Positions 16,056 through 24,798 of a stretch of DNA of 64,000 bases are shown here, piece after piece. A program made the translations under genes and the position numbers. The stretch is from Streptomyces violaceusniger Tu 4113 (GTDB lineage: Bacteria > Actinomycetota > Actinomycetes > Streptomycetales > Streptomycetaceae). Below the pieces are notes generated by a model. The model saw nothing but the letters and a program-made list of their open reading frames with translations, had not been told where the DNA came from and searched no databases. Position 1 is the stretch's first letter. Each line of letters opens with the position of its first letter. The stretch covers positions 10,106,001-10,170,000 of the forward strand of contig NC_015957.1 of the NCBI RefSeq assembly GCF_000147815.2. The letters run 5' to 3'.

Positions 16056-16613
16056 GTGTTCCCGACGACTCCTTCCAGTCCAGCCGAGCCCGCCGTCCCC
16101 CATGCTGGTGGGGTGAGTGAGGACGAGTTCCGTGTCGCGCTGTCACGGCTCACCGCGGGCGTGGTGCTGGTGACCGCGCATGACCCGGAGGAGGGGCCGC
16201 GCGGCGAGGACGTCGGCATGACGGCCACCGCGTTCATGTCAGTGTCACTTGACCCGCCGCTGGTGATGGTGAGCGTTCGCAACGGTTCGCGGATGGACGA
16301 GCTGCTGGAGCGACAGCCGCATTGGGCGGTATCGGTCCTGTCGGAAGGTCAGCGACACATTGCGGGACGGTTCGCCATGAAGGGGCGCATCAGCGACAGG
16401 TTGCTGTTCGAGGACATGCCCGTGGTGCGGGGCGAGCACACGGGCGCCCCGCTCGCGGTGGGCGCGCTGGCGACGCTGGAGTGCCGCACCGAGCAGCGGG
16501 TGACGGCCGGGGACCACACGCTGGTGGTGGCACGGGTGCTGGACGCGGCGGCACCGGCCGCGGAGGGCGGGCCGCTGACGTACTTCAGGGGGCGCTACCG
16601 GACGCTGGGGTGA
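16056..16613 (+). CDS. Flavin-reductase-domain (FMN-binding split-barrel) protein
   Basis: Protein of 185 residues of the HpaC/ActVB-type flavin reductase family, which reduces FMN or FAD with NAD(P)H to supply a partner oxygenase or binds flavin itself. Family features: FRVALSRLTAGVVLVTAH, GMTATAFMSVSLDPPLVMVSV, WAVSVLSEGQ, and a closing TYFRGRYRTLG. No oxygenase gene is adjacent, so the partner is unknown. GTG at 16056 is supported by the leaderless -10 just upstream; an internal GTG at 16113 would remove 19 poorly conserved residues. It diverges from cdgB. It is distinct from the second flavin reductase next to the NRPS genes. Confidence 0.85.
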   Translation: MFPTTPSSPAEPAVPHAGGVSEDEFRVALSRLTAGVVLVTAHDPEEGPRGEDVGMTATAFMSVSLDPPLVMVSVRNGSRMDELLERQPHWAVSVLSEGQRHIAGRFAMKGRISDRLLFEDMPVVRGEHTGAPLAVGALATLECRTEQRVTAGDHTLVVARVLDAAAPAAEGGPLTYFRGRYRTLG

Positions 16614-16674
16614 GGGCGCCAGGGGGTGGAGACCGAAGAGCGAGGAGTGGGGAGCCCGGTCGGCCCGGTCCGGC

Positions 16675-16716
16675 GGCTCGGTTCGGTCGGCTCGGTTCGG
16701 TCGGCTCGGTTCGGTC
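16675..16716. repeat. 14-bp tandem repeat, three copies
   Basis: Three perfect copies of GGCTCGGTTCGGTC lie between the convergent flavin-reductase and arfB-like genes, ending 22 bases before the latter's stop codon. Confidence 0.85.
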
Positions 16717-16738
16717 GGCCCCGGCCCGGCGCTGCGTC

Positions 16739-17167
16739 CTACGTCCAGCCCCGCCCCGTACGCCCCCGCTTGACGTCACTGCGCTGCTTCTTCTCCCGCA
16801 GCCGCCGCTCGTTGATGCCCCGGGGGATCCGGGTGGGGCGGCGCGGTTTGGGCGGTGGCGCGGTCGCCTCCGCGAGCAGCGATGCGAGCCTTACGGCGGC
16901 CGTCTCGCGGTTGCGCCACTGCGAGCGGTGCTCGGAGGCCCGTACGGTCACCACCCCGTCCACCAGCCGGCCCGCCAGCCGCTCCAGCGCGCGCTCCTTC
17001 CATACGGGCGGCAGCGCCTCGGTGCGGGCGAGGTCGAAGCGCAGCTCGACCCGGCTGTCGCTGGTGTTGACGTGCTGTCCACCGGGTCCGGAGGAGCGCG
17101 AGAAACGCCACACCAGCTCGGCCTCCGGCAAGGAGACGGAACCTCGGATGACATAGGGCGCGGGCAT
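16739..17167 (-). CDS. arfB: ArfB-type peptidyl-tRNA hydrolase (ribosome rescue)
   Basis: Class-I release-factor-like protein of about 142 residues that frees peptides from ribosomes stalled without a stop codon. The catalytic GGQ motif is in [14 protein letters not shown] near residue 30, after the leading strand [13 protein letters not shown]. The tail is rich in Lys and Arg ([18 protein letters not shown]), as needed to enter the empty mRNA channel. ATG at 17167 puts the start right at the domain; ATG at 17203 would add 12 residues, and neither has a strong ribosome site. It converges with the upstream flavin-reductase gene. Confidence 0.9.
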   Translation of the reverse strand: MPAPYVIRGSVSLPEAELVWRFSRSSGPGGQHVNTSDSRVELRFDLARTEALPPVWKERALERLAGRLVDGVVTVRASEHRSQWRNRETAAVRLASLLAEATAPPPKPRRPTRIPRGINERRLREKKQRSDVKRGRTGRGWT

Positions 17168-17349
17168 ACGTCCATGGTCGCCTGCCGACCCCGGCGGCGT
17201 CATCCGGTTATCTCGTCACACCGCCGCATCAGGGTTTGGCAAAGAAAGTAAAGGGAGCTGGAACCTGTCGGGCTGTTCGTGGCGTTGTGGAGGGTGACGA
17301 CGGCTTCGCCCGTCGCCTCGAATCATCGAGACCACGAAAGGGACTCCCC

Positions 17350-17925
17350 ATGGCTGTAAGCCTGTCCAAGGGCGGCAACGTCTCGCTCACCAAGGAGGCA
17401 CCGGGCCTGACCGCCGTCACGGTCGGCCTCGGCTGGGACGTCCGCACCACCACGGGCACCGACTTCGACCTCGACGCGAGTGCCATCGCCGTGAACGCGA
17501 ACGGCAAGGTCTACTCCGACCAGCACTTCGTGTTCTTCAACAACAAGTCCACCCCGGACCAGACCATCGTCCACACCGGTGACAACGTCACCGGTCAGGG
17601 CGAGGGCGACGACGAGCAGATCAACGTCAACCTGGCCGGTCTGCCGGCCGACGTGGAGAAGATCGTCTTCCCGGTCTCGATCTACGACGCCGAGTCCCGC
17701 AGCCAGAACTTCGGCCAGGTGCGGAACGCGTTCATCCGCATCGTCAACCAGGCCGGCGGCACCGAGATCGCCCGCTACGACCTGAGCGAGGACGCCGCGA
17801 CCGAGACCGCCATGGTCTTCGGCGAGCTGTACCGCAACGGCGCGGAGTGGAAGTTCCGTGCCGTGGGCCAGGGCTACGCCGCCGGTCTCGTGGGCATCGC
17901 CCAGGACTTCGGCGTCAGCGTCTGA
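17350..17925 (+). CDS. terD: TerD-family stress protein
   Basis: Calcium-binding TerD protein of 191 residues. Members are associated with tellurite and oxidative-stress resistance and with development in streptomycetes. Family features are [20 protein letters not shown] at the start, GLGWDVRT, the acidic DFDLDASAI that binds calcium, FFNNKSTPD, and [14 protein letters not shown] followed by [13 protein letters not shown] at 17350 follows AAAGGGA; the open frame extends upstream but without family similarity. It is a single gene with a strong terminator 23 bases downstream. Confidence 0.95.
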   Translation: MAVSLSKGGNVSLTKEAPGLTAVTVGLGWDVRTTTGTDFDLDASAIAVNANGKVYSDQHFVFFNNKSTPDQTIVHTGDNVTGQGEGDDEQINVNLAGLPADVEKIVFPVSIYDAESRSQNFGQVRNAFIRIVNQAGGTEIARYDLSEDAATETAMVFGELYRNGAEWKFRAVGQGYAAGLVGIAQDFGVSV

Positions 17926-17948
17926 GGTTTCACCGGCGCGGAAACACT

Positions 17949-17978
17949 GAGGGCCGCCCCACACCAGGGGCGGCCCTC
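17949..17978 (+). terminator. Terminator of terD
   Basis: Perfect 12-bp stem (17949–17960 with 17967–17978) and a 6-base loop, 23 bases after the terD stop codon. Confidence 0.9.
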
Positions 17979-18043
17979 GCCCTATCGGCGCCTATTAAGG
18001 CGCTCATGGGGCGCTTATAAAGGGGAACGGGGTCGGGACGGGG

Positions 18044-18634
18044 TCAGAACTCGCTGGTGTCCAGGTCGAACCCGAGCGGTTCGGGCAGCGACAGCGGCTG
18101 GGAGATGTCGACCTCGACCTTGCGGGTGTACCTCTTCCCGGCGGGCAGGGAGTGCAGCACGGCCTGCTTCCGTTCCCGGTCGATCAGCAGATAGAACGCA
18201 ATGCCCGCCGCCGCGTAGCCCCGCAGCTTGGGTCCCCGGTCGTTGTCGGCGGTCGAATGCGAGGTGACCTCGCCGACGAGCATCACGGCGCCGGGGTCGT
18301 GGTACTCCAAGGAGTCACCGAAACTCCCCTTCGGCGCGATGACGAAATCAGGAACGACCTTGCCGGTTGGTGACGCATCCGGAACGCGAAGTCCGACGCC
18401 GGTGTAGCGCCCCAGGTCTTTCCTGTGGTCGCGTACCTGCCCAGTCACTTCCGACACAATTTCTTCGTGCTCGCCGTTAGCGGGAGGCACCACGTGGATT
18501 TCTCCTTCGATCAGTTCCACGCGCCATCCCTCGGGGGCTGCCGCGCTCAACGCCACGAAGGCTTCCTCGACCGATGAAGCGGTGCTCTCGCCACTGTCCG
18601 TGCGCGCCTCGCGCTCGGGGGCCGTCAGTACCAC
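18044..18634 (-). CDS. Uma2-family (DUF820) protein, PD-(D/E)XK nuclease fold
   Basis: Protein of 196 residues in the Uma2 family, which has a restriction-endonuclease-like fold, no settled function and many copies in actinomycetes. Family landmarks are RVELIEGEIHVVPP near residue 40, GKVVPDFVIAPKG (the catalytic-type aspartate), VGEVTSHSTADNDRGPKLRGYAAAGI (Glu and Lys of the core), and AFYLLIDRERKQAVLH. GTG at 18634 follows a very strong AAGGAGG. It is a single gene with no toxin or methylase partner nearby. Whether it cuts DNA is not known. Confidence 0.85.
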   Translation of the reverse strand: MVLTAPEREARTDSGESTASSVEEAFVALSAAAPEGWRVELIEGEIHVVPPANGEHEEIVSEVTGQVRDHRKDLGRYTGVGLRVPDASPTGKVVPDFVIAPKGSFGDSLEYHDPGAVMLVGEVTSHSTADNDRGPKLRGYAAAGIAFYLLIDRERKQAVLHSLPAGKRYTRKVEVDISQPLSLPEPLGFDLDTSEF

Positions 18635-18722
18635 GGTGGACCTCCTTCGTACGGAGCGATGCTTCCAGCGTAGGCGAGCGGTCCCGGGCGGTCTGGCCCG
18701 TAGTCACCCTTTCGGAGGACGA

Positions 18723-19304
18723 TCAGCCCCGCGCGCCGAAGGCGCCCGAGACCGCCTGGGAGAGAGCCTGCTTACGGCGGTCGTGGGCCGCGGGCGGGTC
18801 GTCCGGGGCGGCTGTGGCGGAGAGCCCGGAGGCGGACCAGGTCAGGGCCATGGCGAGCACCAGCGCGAGGACGTCCTGGGGGTCCATCGAGGCGGTGACC
18901 CGGCCGTCGCGCTGGGCGTCGGCGATCGCCTGGAGTTTGGTGGCGACGGTGGCCGATGACTCGGTCACCAGATTGTTGGTGGCCACTCCTTCGAGCCTCG
19001 CCCAGGTGGCCAGGCGGATCAGCTCCGGCCGTTCCATGGCGGTGTCGTACAGCCGCACGGCGTACCGGGGGAGGTCGTCGGCCGTGAACGGCACGGAGTC
19101 GACGACGACGTCGGCGTGGAGGCGGAAGACGGCGCCGAAGAGGCCGAGCTTGTCTCCGAAGTAGGCGTAGAGCTGCGCCTTGTTGATGCCCGCGGCGGCC
19201 GCGATGCGGTCGACCCGGGCGCCCGCGATGCCATGGGCGGCGAAGTCGACGGTGGCCGCGTCGAGCAGGCGGCGGCGGGTGGCATCGCTTTTCCGGGGAG
19301 ACAC
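18723..19304 (-). CDS. TetR-family transcriptional repressor
   Basis: DNA-binding repressor of 193 residues. The N-terminal helix-turn-helix is clear: TRRRLLDAATVDFAAHGIAGARVDRIAAAAGINKAQLYAYF seen in segments over residues 9–50. The C-terminal half is the variable ligand domain. It is divergent from a zinc alcohol dehydrogenase gene, which is the probable target, and two near-identical 14-bp operators lie between them. GTG at 19304 has no ribosome site, but TAATCT lies seven bases upstream (19312–19317), so the transcript may be leaderless. One operator overlaps this -10, consistent with autorepression. The inducing ligand is unknown. Confidence 0.9.
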   Translation of the reverse strand: MSPRKSDATRRRLLDAATVDFAAHGIAGARVDRIAAAAGINKAQLYAYFGDKLGLFGAVFRLHADVVVDSVPFTADDLPRYAVRLYDTAMERPELIRLATWARLEGVATNNLVTESSATVATKLQAIADAQRDGRVTASMDPQDVLALVLAMALTWSASGLSATAAPDDPPAAHDRRKQALSQAVSGAFGARG

Positions 19305-19316
19305 GGGGCTCAGATT

Positions 19317-19330
19317 ACCAACTGGTTAGT
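19317..19330. promoter_or_regulatory. TetR operator site 1
   Basis: ACCAACTGGTTAGT is identical to site 2 except for one base. It touches the repressor gene's -10 and reaches the first base of the -35 of the dehydrogenase promoter, so one bound repressor could block both directions. Confidence 0.6.
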
Positions 19331-19358
19331 TGCCAGTACGGGCGCTGCCGCGTAGCGT
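19330..19358 (+). promoter_or_regulatory. Promoter of the alcohol dehydrogenase gene
   Basis: TTGCCA (19330–19335), 17 bases, TAGCGT (19353–19358): a good sigma-70-type promoter. Transcription would start near 19365, just before operator site 2. Confidence 0.6.
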
Positions 19359-19368
19359 ACAAAAAACC

Positions 19369-19384
19369 AACCAACTAGTTAGTT
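19369..19384. promoter_or_regulatory. TetR operator site 2
   Basis: AACCAACTAGTTAGTT is a near-perfect 16-bp palindrome (14 of 16 positions) that contains the site-1 sequence with one change. It lies between the dehydrogenase transcription start and its ribosome site, a road-block position. Confidence 0.7.
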
Positions 19385-19402
19385 AGAAGCGAGGTGGGGC
19401 GC

Positions 19403-20413
19403 ATGACCGTGCGCGCATACGCGGTGGAGCGGGCCGGTGGCCCTGTTCAGCGGCTCGAGTACGAGCCGGAGCCCCTCGGCCCCCTGGAGGTCGACGTCGC
19501 CGTGACGCACTGCGGCGTCTGCCAGACCGACGTCGCCATGGTCGACGACGCACACGGCTACTCCCGGTTCCCGCTGGTCGCGGGCCATGAGGCGGTCGGC
19601 GTGATCGAGGCCGTGGGCAGCGCCGTCGACGGCGGGCAGCTTGCCGTCGGCCGGCGGGTGGGCGTCGGCGCGGTGGCGGGGGCGTGCTTCGCCTGCGAGT
19701 GGTGCCTCAGCGGCCGGCAGTATCTGTGCGCGGACAAGGACGACACGGTTCTGCGCGGCCACCGCGGCGGGTTCGCCACCCGGGTGCGGGCGAGCGACTG
19801 GCGCTATGTCCAGCCGATCCCCGACTCCCTCGCCTCCGAGCACGCGGCGCCGCTCCTGTGCGCCGGGATCACCGTGTTCTCGGCGATCACCCGGAACGGG
19901 GTCCGGCCCACCGACCGGGTCGCCGTGGTGGGGGTGGGCGGTCTGGGCCACCTCGCGATCCAGTTCCTCGCCAAATGGGGCTGCCAGGTGACCGCCATCT
20001 CCTCGACGGCGGCGAAGGCGGACGACAGCCGCCGGTTCGGCGCCCATGAGTTCGTCGCCGCGGAGGAGGGGCTTCAGCGGGTCTCGGGCTCGTTCGACTT
20101 CATCCTCTCGACCGTCTCGGCCGACCTGCCGTGGGACGCGTACCTCGCGGCGCTGCGCCCGCAGGGGACGCTGTGCGTGGTCGGCGTTCCCCACGGGCCG
20201 TTCGGCTTCCACCCGTTGAGCCTGCTGCTGGGCGAGAAGCGGCTCGTCGGCGGCCTCGTGGGAGCACCGGCGGAGAACCGGCAGATGCTGGACTTCGCGG
20301 CGCGGCACGGCATCCGCCCGGCCGTCGAGACCTTCCCGGCCGCGCGCCTGGACGAGGCGCTCGACCATGTCCGCCACGGACGCGCGCGCTACCGCGCGGT
20401 GTTGGAGTTCTGA
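19403..20413 (+). CDS. Zinc-dependent NAD(P) alcohol dehydrogenase (AdhC/YahK type)
   Basis: Medium-chain dehydrogenase/reductase of 336 residues, probably reducing aldehydes with NADPH in the cytosol. Catalytic zinc ligands appear in THCGVCQTDVAM (Cys near residue 37) and GHEAVGVIE. The structural zinc cluster is CFACEWCLSGRQYLC, and the nucleotide site is VGVGGLGHLAIQFLAKWG. ATG at 19403 is preferred to GTG at 19394 because GAGGTGGGG lies directly upstream. It is controlled by the divergent TetR protein through operators flanking its promoter. The substrate is unknown; the YahK/CAD subgroup uses many aldehydes. Confidence 0.9.
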   Translation: MTVRAYAVERAGGPVQRLEYEPEPLGPLEVDVAVTHCGVCQTDVAMVDDAHGYSRFPLVAGHEAVGVIEAVGSAVDGGQLAVGRRVGVGAVAGACFACEWCLSGRQYLCADKDDTVLRGHRGGFATRVRASDWRYVQPIPDSLASEHAAPLLCAGITVFSAITRNGVRPTDRVAVVGVGGLGHLAIQFLAKWGCQVTAISSTAAKADDSRRFGAHEFVAAEEGLQRVSGSFDFILSTVSADLPWDAYLAALRPQGTLCVVGVPHGPFGFHPLSLLLGEKRLVGGLVGAPAENRQMLDFAARHGIRPAVETFPAARLDEALDHVRHGRARYRAVLEF

Positions 20414-21221
20414 GCCGGGACCGCACGCCTCCCGGACGCCGGGCCGCGCCCCTCCCCGAAGCGGGGTCGCGCCCGTCCCCGCCGTCGCTCGCCCACGCCG
20501 TGTTGGCGGAGGCCACCGTCGAGCGGCGGGACGGTGCGGGGTGGGGGTGTTGCCGATCCGGCGGCCGATGGCGTCGGTACGGGCTGATGAGCCGCCGCGC
20601 ACCGGCGGAGACGGGGCCCGTCGCGCGGAAATCCGGGCCGCCGTTCAAGCCGTCGGCGGCACCGGGCCGGATGCCCGCCGCGCCGCGGCCGCTGCTCGCC
20701 GCCGACAGGACCCATCTGGTCCCGGACGGGCTCACCAGGACGGCGGGATCTGACCCGCCGCGGAAAGCATGGCTGCGCGCCGCTCGGCACACAGATCGTC
20801 TTCTCGTCGCGTACACAGCAACGCCGCCCGCTACGGCCGCCAACCGGCCCGCCGCGCTCGCCACCTGGGCGATTGGCCGGTACCGGCCCCCGGAGCGGCC
20901 GGAGGCACCGATCCAACAGGGGCATGACGTAGCACCATAAGTCGGCATCAAACAACTGTTGTTGCCTCATGCCTCGCTGACCGAATTCGCCCCTACTTGC
21001 ACGACGTCGCGTCAAATTCTTGTTACGCGTCTACCCGATTCGATCGTTCGATGACAATCTCTGGTCGACCCGCTGCGCGTCCTCCGACTCCGCAGTAGGG
21101 CCCTCTCGCACCGCTATGTGCACCACTCGCACCACTCCTGCTCGACCGGACGGCCCACCCATGACCGTCCGTACCCCCTACGCAGGGCCGCGACCCGGCG
21201 GCCCCAAGGCAAGGAGACCGA
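20414..21221. other. About 0.8 kb without a convincing gene
   Basis: Open frames exist on both strands (for example 20389–21015 minus and 20131–20940 plus), but they are Arg/Pro/Gly-rich, lack family features and ribosome sites, and look like GC-driven artefacts. From about 20940 the DNA becomes AT-richer and probably holds the promoter region of the metalloprotease gene. It includes the near-palindrome AACAACTGTTGTT at 20951–20963. Nothing else is seen. Confidence 0.5.
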
Positions 21222-22841
21222 GTGAGACCCATCGCTTCCTCCCCCCGTAAGAAGACCGTCCGCGTGGCGGCGCTCGTCGCCTCCGCCGCCATGGTCGTCA
21301 TCGGTGTGCAGTCCGGCCAGGCCAGCGCCCAGCCGGAGCGCTCCCGCGAGGCGGGCGCCACGGCGCTTCCGCTCACCGCCACCGAGCACGCCACCGCGAT
21401 CAAGGCGGCCCAGGCCGACGCCTCCGCGCAGGCCGAGTCCCTCGGACTCGGGGCCAAGGAGAAGCTCCTCGTCCGCGACGTCATCAAGGACGCGGACGGA
21501 ACCGTTCACACCCGCTACGAGCGCACCTACGCGGGGCTGCCGGTCCTCGGTGGCGACCTGGTCGTCCACGAGAAGACCAGCGGCGCGCGCTCCGTCAACA
21601 AGGCCACCGGCGCGCGGATAGCCGTCAAGAGCACCGACGCCGCCGTGACCCCCTCGGCCGCCTCCGGCACCGCGCTGAAGGCCGCGCCGAAGGCGACCAC
21701 CGGCGAGAAGGCCAAGTCGCCACGGAAGGTGGTCTGGGGGACCACCGGCAAGCCCGTCCTGGCCTGGGAGACCGTCGTCACCGGGACGCAGGCCGACGGC
21801 ACCCCGAGCGAGCTGCACGTCGTCACCGACGCCACCACGGGCGCGAAGCTGTCCCAGTGGGAGGGCGTCGAGACCGGCAGCGGCACCAGCAAGTACAGCG
21901 GCACGGTGCCCCTGGGCACCACCAAGAGCGGCTCCACGTACAGCCTCACGGACGGAGCCCGTGGCAACCACAAGACCTATGACCTGAACCAGGGCAGCTC
22001 GGGAACCGGCACCCTGTTCACCGACGCGGACGACGTATGGGGCGGCGGCCGCCAGACCGCCGGCGTCGACGCGCACTACGGCGCGGCCGAGACCTGGGAC
22101 TTCTACAAGGAGTTCCTGGGCCGCAACGGCATCAAGAACAACGGCGTGGGCTCGTACTCCCGCGTCCACTACGGCAACAGCTACGTGAACGCCTTCTGGC
22201 AGGACTCCTGCTTCTGCATGACCTACGGCGACGGCTCGGGCAACGCCAACGCGCTGACCTCGATGGACGTGGCCGGCCACGAGATGAGCCACGGCGTGAC
22301 CGCGGCCACCGCCAACCTCAACTACAGCGGTGAGCCCGGCGGTCTCAACGAGGCGACCTCCGACATCATGGCCACCGCGGTGGAGTTCTACGCGGCCAAC
22401 TCCGCGGACGTCGGTGACTACCTCATCGGCGAGAAGATCAACATCAATGGGAACGGCACCCCGCTGCGCTACCAGGACAAGCCCAGCAAGGACGGGGCGT
22501 CCAAGGACTACTGGTCCTCGACGCTCGGCAACATCGACGTCCACTACTCCTCCGGTCCCGCCAACCACTTCTTCTACCTGCTGTCCGAGGGCAGCGGCGC
22601 GAAGGTCATCAACGGCGTGAGCTACAACAGCCCGACCTACGACGGCTCGACCGTCACCGGGATCGGCCGGGACAAGGCCATCAAGATCTGGTACCGGGCC
22701 CTGACCACGTACTGGACCTCGACGACCAAGTACGCGGGCGCCCGCACCGGCACCCTCAGTGCCGCGTCCGACCTCTACGGGGCCAGCTCCACCGAGTACA
22801 AGGCGGTCGCCGCCGCCTGGACCGCGATCAACGTGAAGTAA
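21222..22841 (+). CDS. Secreted M4-family (thermolysin-like) neutral metalloprotease
   Basis: Zinc endopeptidase precursor of 539 residues, exported to digest external protein. A signal peptide (about residues 1–37: SPRKKTVRV, hydrophobic core, AQASA-type cleavage near GQASAQ) is followed by an FTP/PepSY propeptide (about 45–210, RYERTYAGLPVLGGDLVVH) and the peptidase domain. Active-site motifs are intact: VAGHEMSHGVTA (HExxH) and GGLNEATSDIMA (third zinc ligand Glu); the catalytic His region is VHYSSGPANHFFYLL. GTG at 21222 follows AAGGAG. It is a single gene with a strong terminator. It resembles many streptomycete griselysin-type proteases. Confidence 0.95.
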   Translation: MRPIASSPRKKTVRVAALVASAAMVVIGVQSGQASAQPERSREAGATALPLTATEHATAIKAAQADASAQAESLGLGAKEKLLVRDVIKDADGTVHTRYERTYAGLPVLGGDLVVHEKTSGARSVNKATGARIAVKSTDAAVTPSAASGTALKAAPKATTGEKAKSPRKVVWGTTGKPVLAWETVVTGTQADGTPSELHVVTDATTGAKLSQWEGVETGSGTSKYSGTVPLGTTKSGSTYSLTDGARGNHKTYDLNQGSSGTGTLFTDADDVWGGGRQTAGVDAHYGAAETWDFYKEFLGRNGIKNNGVGSYSRVHYGNSYVNAFWQDSCFCMTYGDGSGNANALTSMDVAGHEMSHGVTAATANLNYSGEPGGLNEATSDIMATAVEFYAANSADVGDYLIGEKININGNGTPLRYQDKPSKDGASKDYWSSTLGNIDVHYSSGPANHFFYLLSEGSGAKVINGVSYNSPTYDGSTVTGIGRDKAIKIWYRALTTYWTSTTKYAGARTGTLSAASDLYGASSTEYKAVAAAWTAINVK

Positions 22842-22860
22842 GCGGTCCGCCGAAGCGGTG

Positions 22861-22894
22861 ACGGGCCGCACCGGGGAACACCGGTGCGGCCCGT
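22861..22894 (+). terminator. Terminator of the metalloprotease gene
   Basis: Perfect 14-bp stem (22861–22874 with 22881–22894), 6-base loop, 20 bases after the stop codon. Confidence 0.9.
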
Positions 22895-22939
22895 TCCGGG
22901 CGTGCCCCGTCATCCCTGTCGTAGCCGGTGGTCGCCACT

Positions 22940-22945
22940 TACGCT
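22940..22945 (+). promoter_or_regulatory. -10 element of a leaderless mscR transcript
   Basis: TACGCT ends six bases before the ATG at 22952. A weak -35 (CTGTCG, 22916–22921) lies 18 bases upstream. It shows that the ATG at 22928, upstream of this -10, is not the start. Confidence 0.5.
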
Positions 22946-22951
22946 GCTGTC

Positions 22952-24037
22952 ATGACTCAACAGGTACGCGGCGTGGTAGCCCCCGGCAAGGGCGAGAAGG
23001 TCAGGATCGAGACGATCGTGGTGCCGGACGCCGGCCCCGGCGAGGCGGTGGTGAAGGTCCAGGCGTGCGGCGTCTGCCACACCGATCTGCACTACCGGGA
23101 GGGCGGGATCAACGATGAGTTCCCCTTCCTGCTCGGCCATGAGGCGGCGGGCATCGTGGAGTCCGTGGGCGAGGGCGTCACGGAGGTGGCCCCCGGCGAC
23201 TTCGTGATCCTCAACTGGCGGGCCGTCTGCCACGAGTGCCGGGCCTGCCGCCGCGGCCGCCCCTGGTACTGCTTCAACACCCACAACGCGAAGCAGCCCA
23301 TGACGCTGACCGACGGCACCGCGCTGACCCCGGCGCTCGGCATCGGCGCGTTCGCCGAGAAGACGCTGGTGGCCGCCGGGCAGTGCACCAAGGTCGACCC
23401 CTCGGCCTCGCCCGCCGCGGCCGGGCTGCTCGGCTGCGGCGTGATGGCCGGCATCGGCGCCGCGCTCAACACCGGCAACGTCCAGCGCGGTGACTCCGTC
23501 GCCGTGATCGGCTGCGGCGGTGTCGGCGCCGCCTCGGTCGCCGGGGCGCGGCTGGCCGGGGCCGCGAAGATCATCGCGGTGGATCTGGACGAACGGAAGC
23601 TGGAGTGGGCCCGTTCGCTGGGCGCCACCCACACCGTCGACGCGGGCAGCGACGATGTCGTCGAGGCCATCCGGGAGCTGACCGACGGCAACGGCGCCGA
23701 CGTCGTCATCGAGGCGGTGGGCCGCCCCGAGACGTACCAGCAGGCGTTCTACGCCCGCGACCTGGCCGGCACGGTCGTCCTGGTCGGCGTCCCCACCCCC
23801 GAGATGAAGCTGGAGCTGCCGCTCCTGGACGTCTTCGGGCGCGGCGGGGCGCTCAAGTCCTCCTGGTACGGGGACTGTCTGCCGTCCCGCGACTTCCCCA
23901 TGCTGATCGACCTCTACCAGCAGGGCCGCCTCGACCTGGACGCGTTCGTCAGCGAGACGATCGGGCTCGAGGACATCGAGGAGGCGTTCGCCAAGATGCA
24001 CCGCGGCGAGGTGCTCCGCTCGGTGGTGATGTTCTGA
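22952..24037 (+). CDS. mscR: S-(hydroxymethyl)mycothiol dehydrogenase / S-nitrosomycothiol reductase
   Basis: Zinc- and NAD-dependent class-III-type dehydrogenase of 361 residues. It oxidises the mycothiol–formaldehyde adduct and reduces S-nitrosomycothiol, the actinomycete counterpart of glutathione-dependent formaldehyde dehydrogenase. The sequence tracks mycobacterial MscR along its length: [40 protein letters not shown] with the structural zinc cysteines, [24 protein letters not shown] and [19 protein letters not shown]. The start is set by the leaderless -10. Its stop overlaps the start of the metallo-hydrolase gene (TGATG), an arrangement seen in many actinomycetes. Confidence 0.95.
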   Translation: MTQQVRGVVAPGKGEKVRIETIVVPDAGPGEAVVKVQACGVCHTDLHYREGGINDEFPFLLGHEAAGIVESVGEGVTEVAPGDFVILNWRAVCHECRACRRGRPWYCFNTHNAKQPMTLTDGTALTPALGIGAFAEKTLVAAGQCTKVDPSASPAAAGLLGCGVMAGIGAALNTGNVQRGDSVAVIGCGGVGAASVAGARLAGAAKIIAVDLDERKLEWARSLGATHTVDAGSDDVVEAIRELTDGNGADVVIEAVGRPETYQQAFYARDLAGTVVLVGVPTPEMKLELPLLDVFGRGGALKSSWYGDCLPSRDFPMLIDLYQQGRLDLDAFVSETIGLEDIEEAFAKMHRGEVLRSVVMF

Positions 24038-24675
24038 TGACCCCTCCGCCCGTACGCGTCGACCACCTCGTCACCTCCGGCACCTTCTCGCTGGACGGCG
24101 GCACCTGGGAGGTGGACAACAATGTGTGGCTGATCGGCGACGACCACGAGGTGTACGTGATCGACGCCGCGCATGACGCCGACGCCATCGCGGACGCCAT
24201 CGGCGACCGCCGACTGCTCGGCATCATCTGCACCCACGGCCACGACGACCACATCGACGCGGCCCCGGCCCTCGCCGACCGCACCGGCGCGCCGATCCTG
24301 CTGCACCCCGAGGACGAGGTGCTGTGGCGGATGCGCCACCCGGACCGCGCCCCGGACCAGCCGCTGGCCGACGGCGACGTCCTCACCGTCGCGGGGACCG
24401 AGCTGCGGGTGCTGCACACCCCCGGCCACTCCCCCGGTGCGGTCTGTCTGCACGCCCCGGCGCTGACCACGGTCTTCTCCGGGGACACCCTCTTCCAGGG
24501 CGGCCCCGGCGCGACCGGGCGCTCCTACTCGTCCTTCCCGACGATCATCGAGTCGATCCGGGAGCGGCTGCTGACGCTGCCCCCGGAGACGCTGGTCCGC
24601 ACCGGCCACGGCGACTCCACGGCCATCGGGGACGAGGCCCCGCACCTCGACGAGTGGATCGCGCGGGGGCACTGA
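24037..24675 (+). CDS. Metallo-beta-lactamase-fold hydrolase, MscR partner
   Basis: Glyoxalase-II-like hydrolase of 212 residues. The binuclear zinc motif is THGHDDHIDA near residue 70, followed by HTPGHSPGAVCL and FSGDTLFQGG (bridging aspartate), and a final RTGHGDST histidine. ATG overlaps the mscR stop, so the two are made together. It probably hydrolyses the thioester product of MscR (S-formylmycothiol) or a related mycothiol conjugate; that step is inferred from the pairing and not proven. The downstream hairpin at 24723–24744 ends the unit. Confidence 0.9.
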   Translation: MTPPPVRVDHLVTSGTFSLDGGTWEVDNNVWLIGDDHEVYVIDAAHDADAIADAIGDRRLLGIICTHGHDDHIDAAPALADRTGAPILLHPEDEVLWRMRHPDRAPDQPLADGDVLTVAGTELRVLHTPGHSPGAVCLHAPALTTVFSGDTLFQGGPGATGRSYSSFPTIIESIRERLLTLPPETLVRTGHGDSTAIGDEAPHLDEWIARGH

Positions 24676-24722
24676 GCCGCCGCGGCCGAGCAGCCCACAC
24701 CCCGACAAGACCAGCAGATCAC

Positions 24723-24744
24723 GCGGGGGCCATACGGCCCCCGC
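24723..24744 (+). terminator. Terminator of the mscR operon
   Basis: Perfect 9-bp stem (24723–24731 with 24736–24744) with the tetraloop ATAC, 48 bases after the hydrolase stop codon, in the convergent gap. Confidence 0.8.
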
Positions 24745-24760
24745 CGTCGATCCGCCCCCG

Positions 24761-24798
24761 CCCCCGGGGCCGCGCTCACCAGACCGCGGCCCCGGGGG
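24761..24798. terminator. Hairpin over the 3' end of the NRPS-linked flavin reductase gene
   Basis: Perfect 14-bp stem (24761–24774 with 24785–24798) and a 10-base loop containing the stop codon of the flavin reductase. It can end the NRPS-A transcript and also back up the mscR terminator from the other side. Confidence 0.7.

Noticed and set aside
20389..21015. Minus-strand frame of 208 codons in the gap before the metalloprotease
   Set aside because: Arg/Gly/Pro-rich, no ribosome site, no motifs, and it overlaps the dehydrogenase end; kept only as part of a gene-free stretch.
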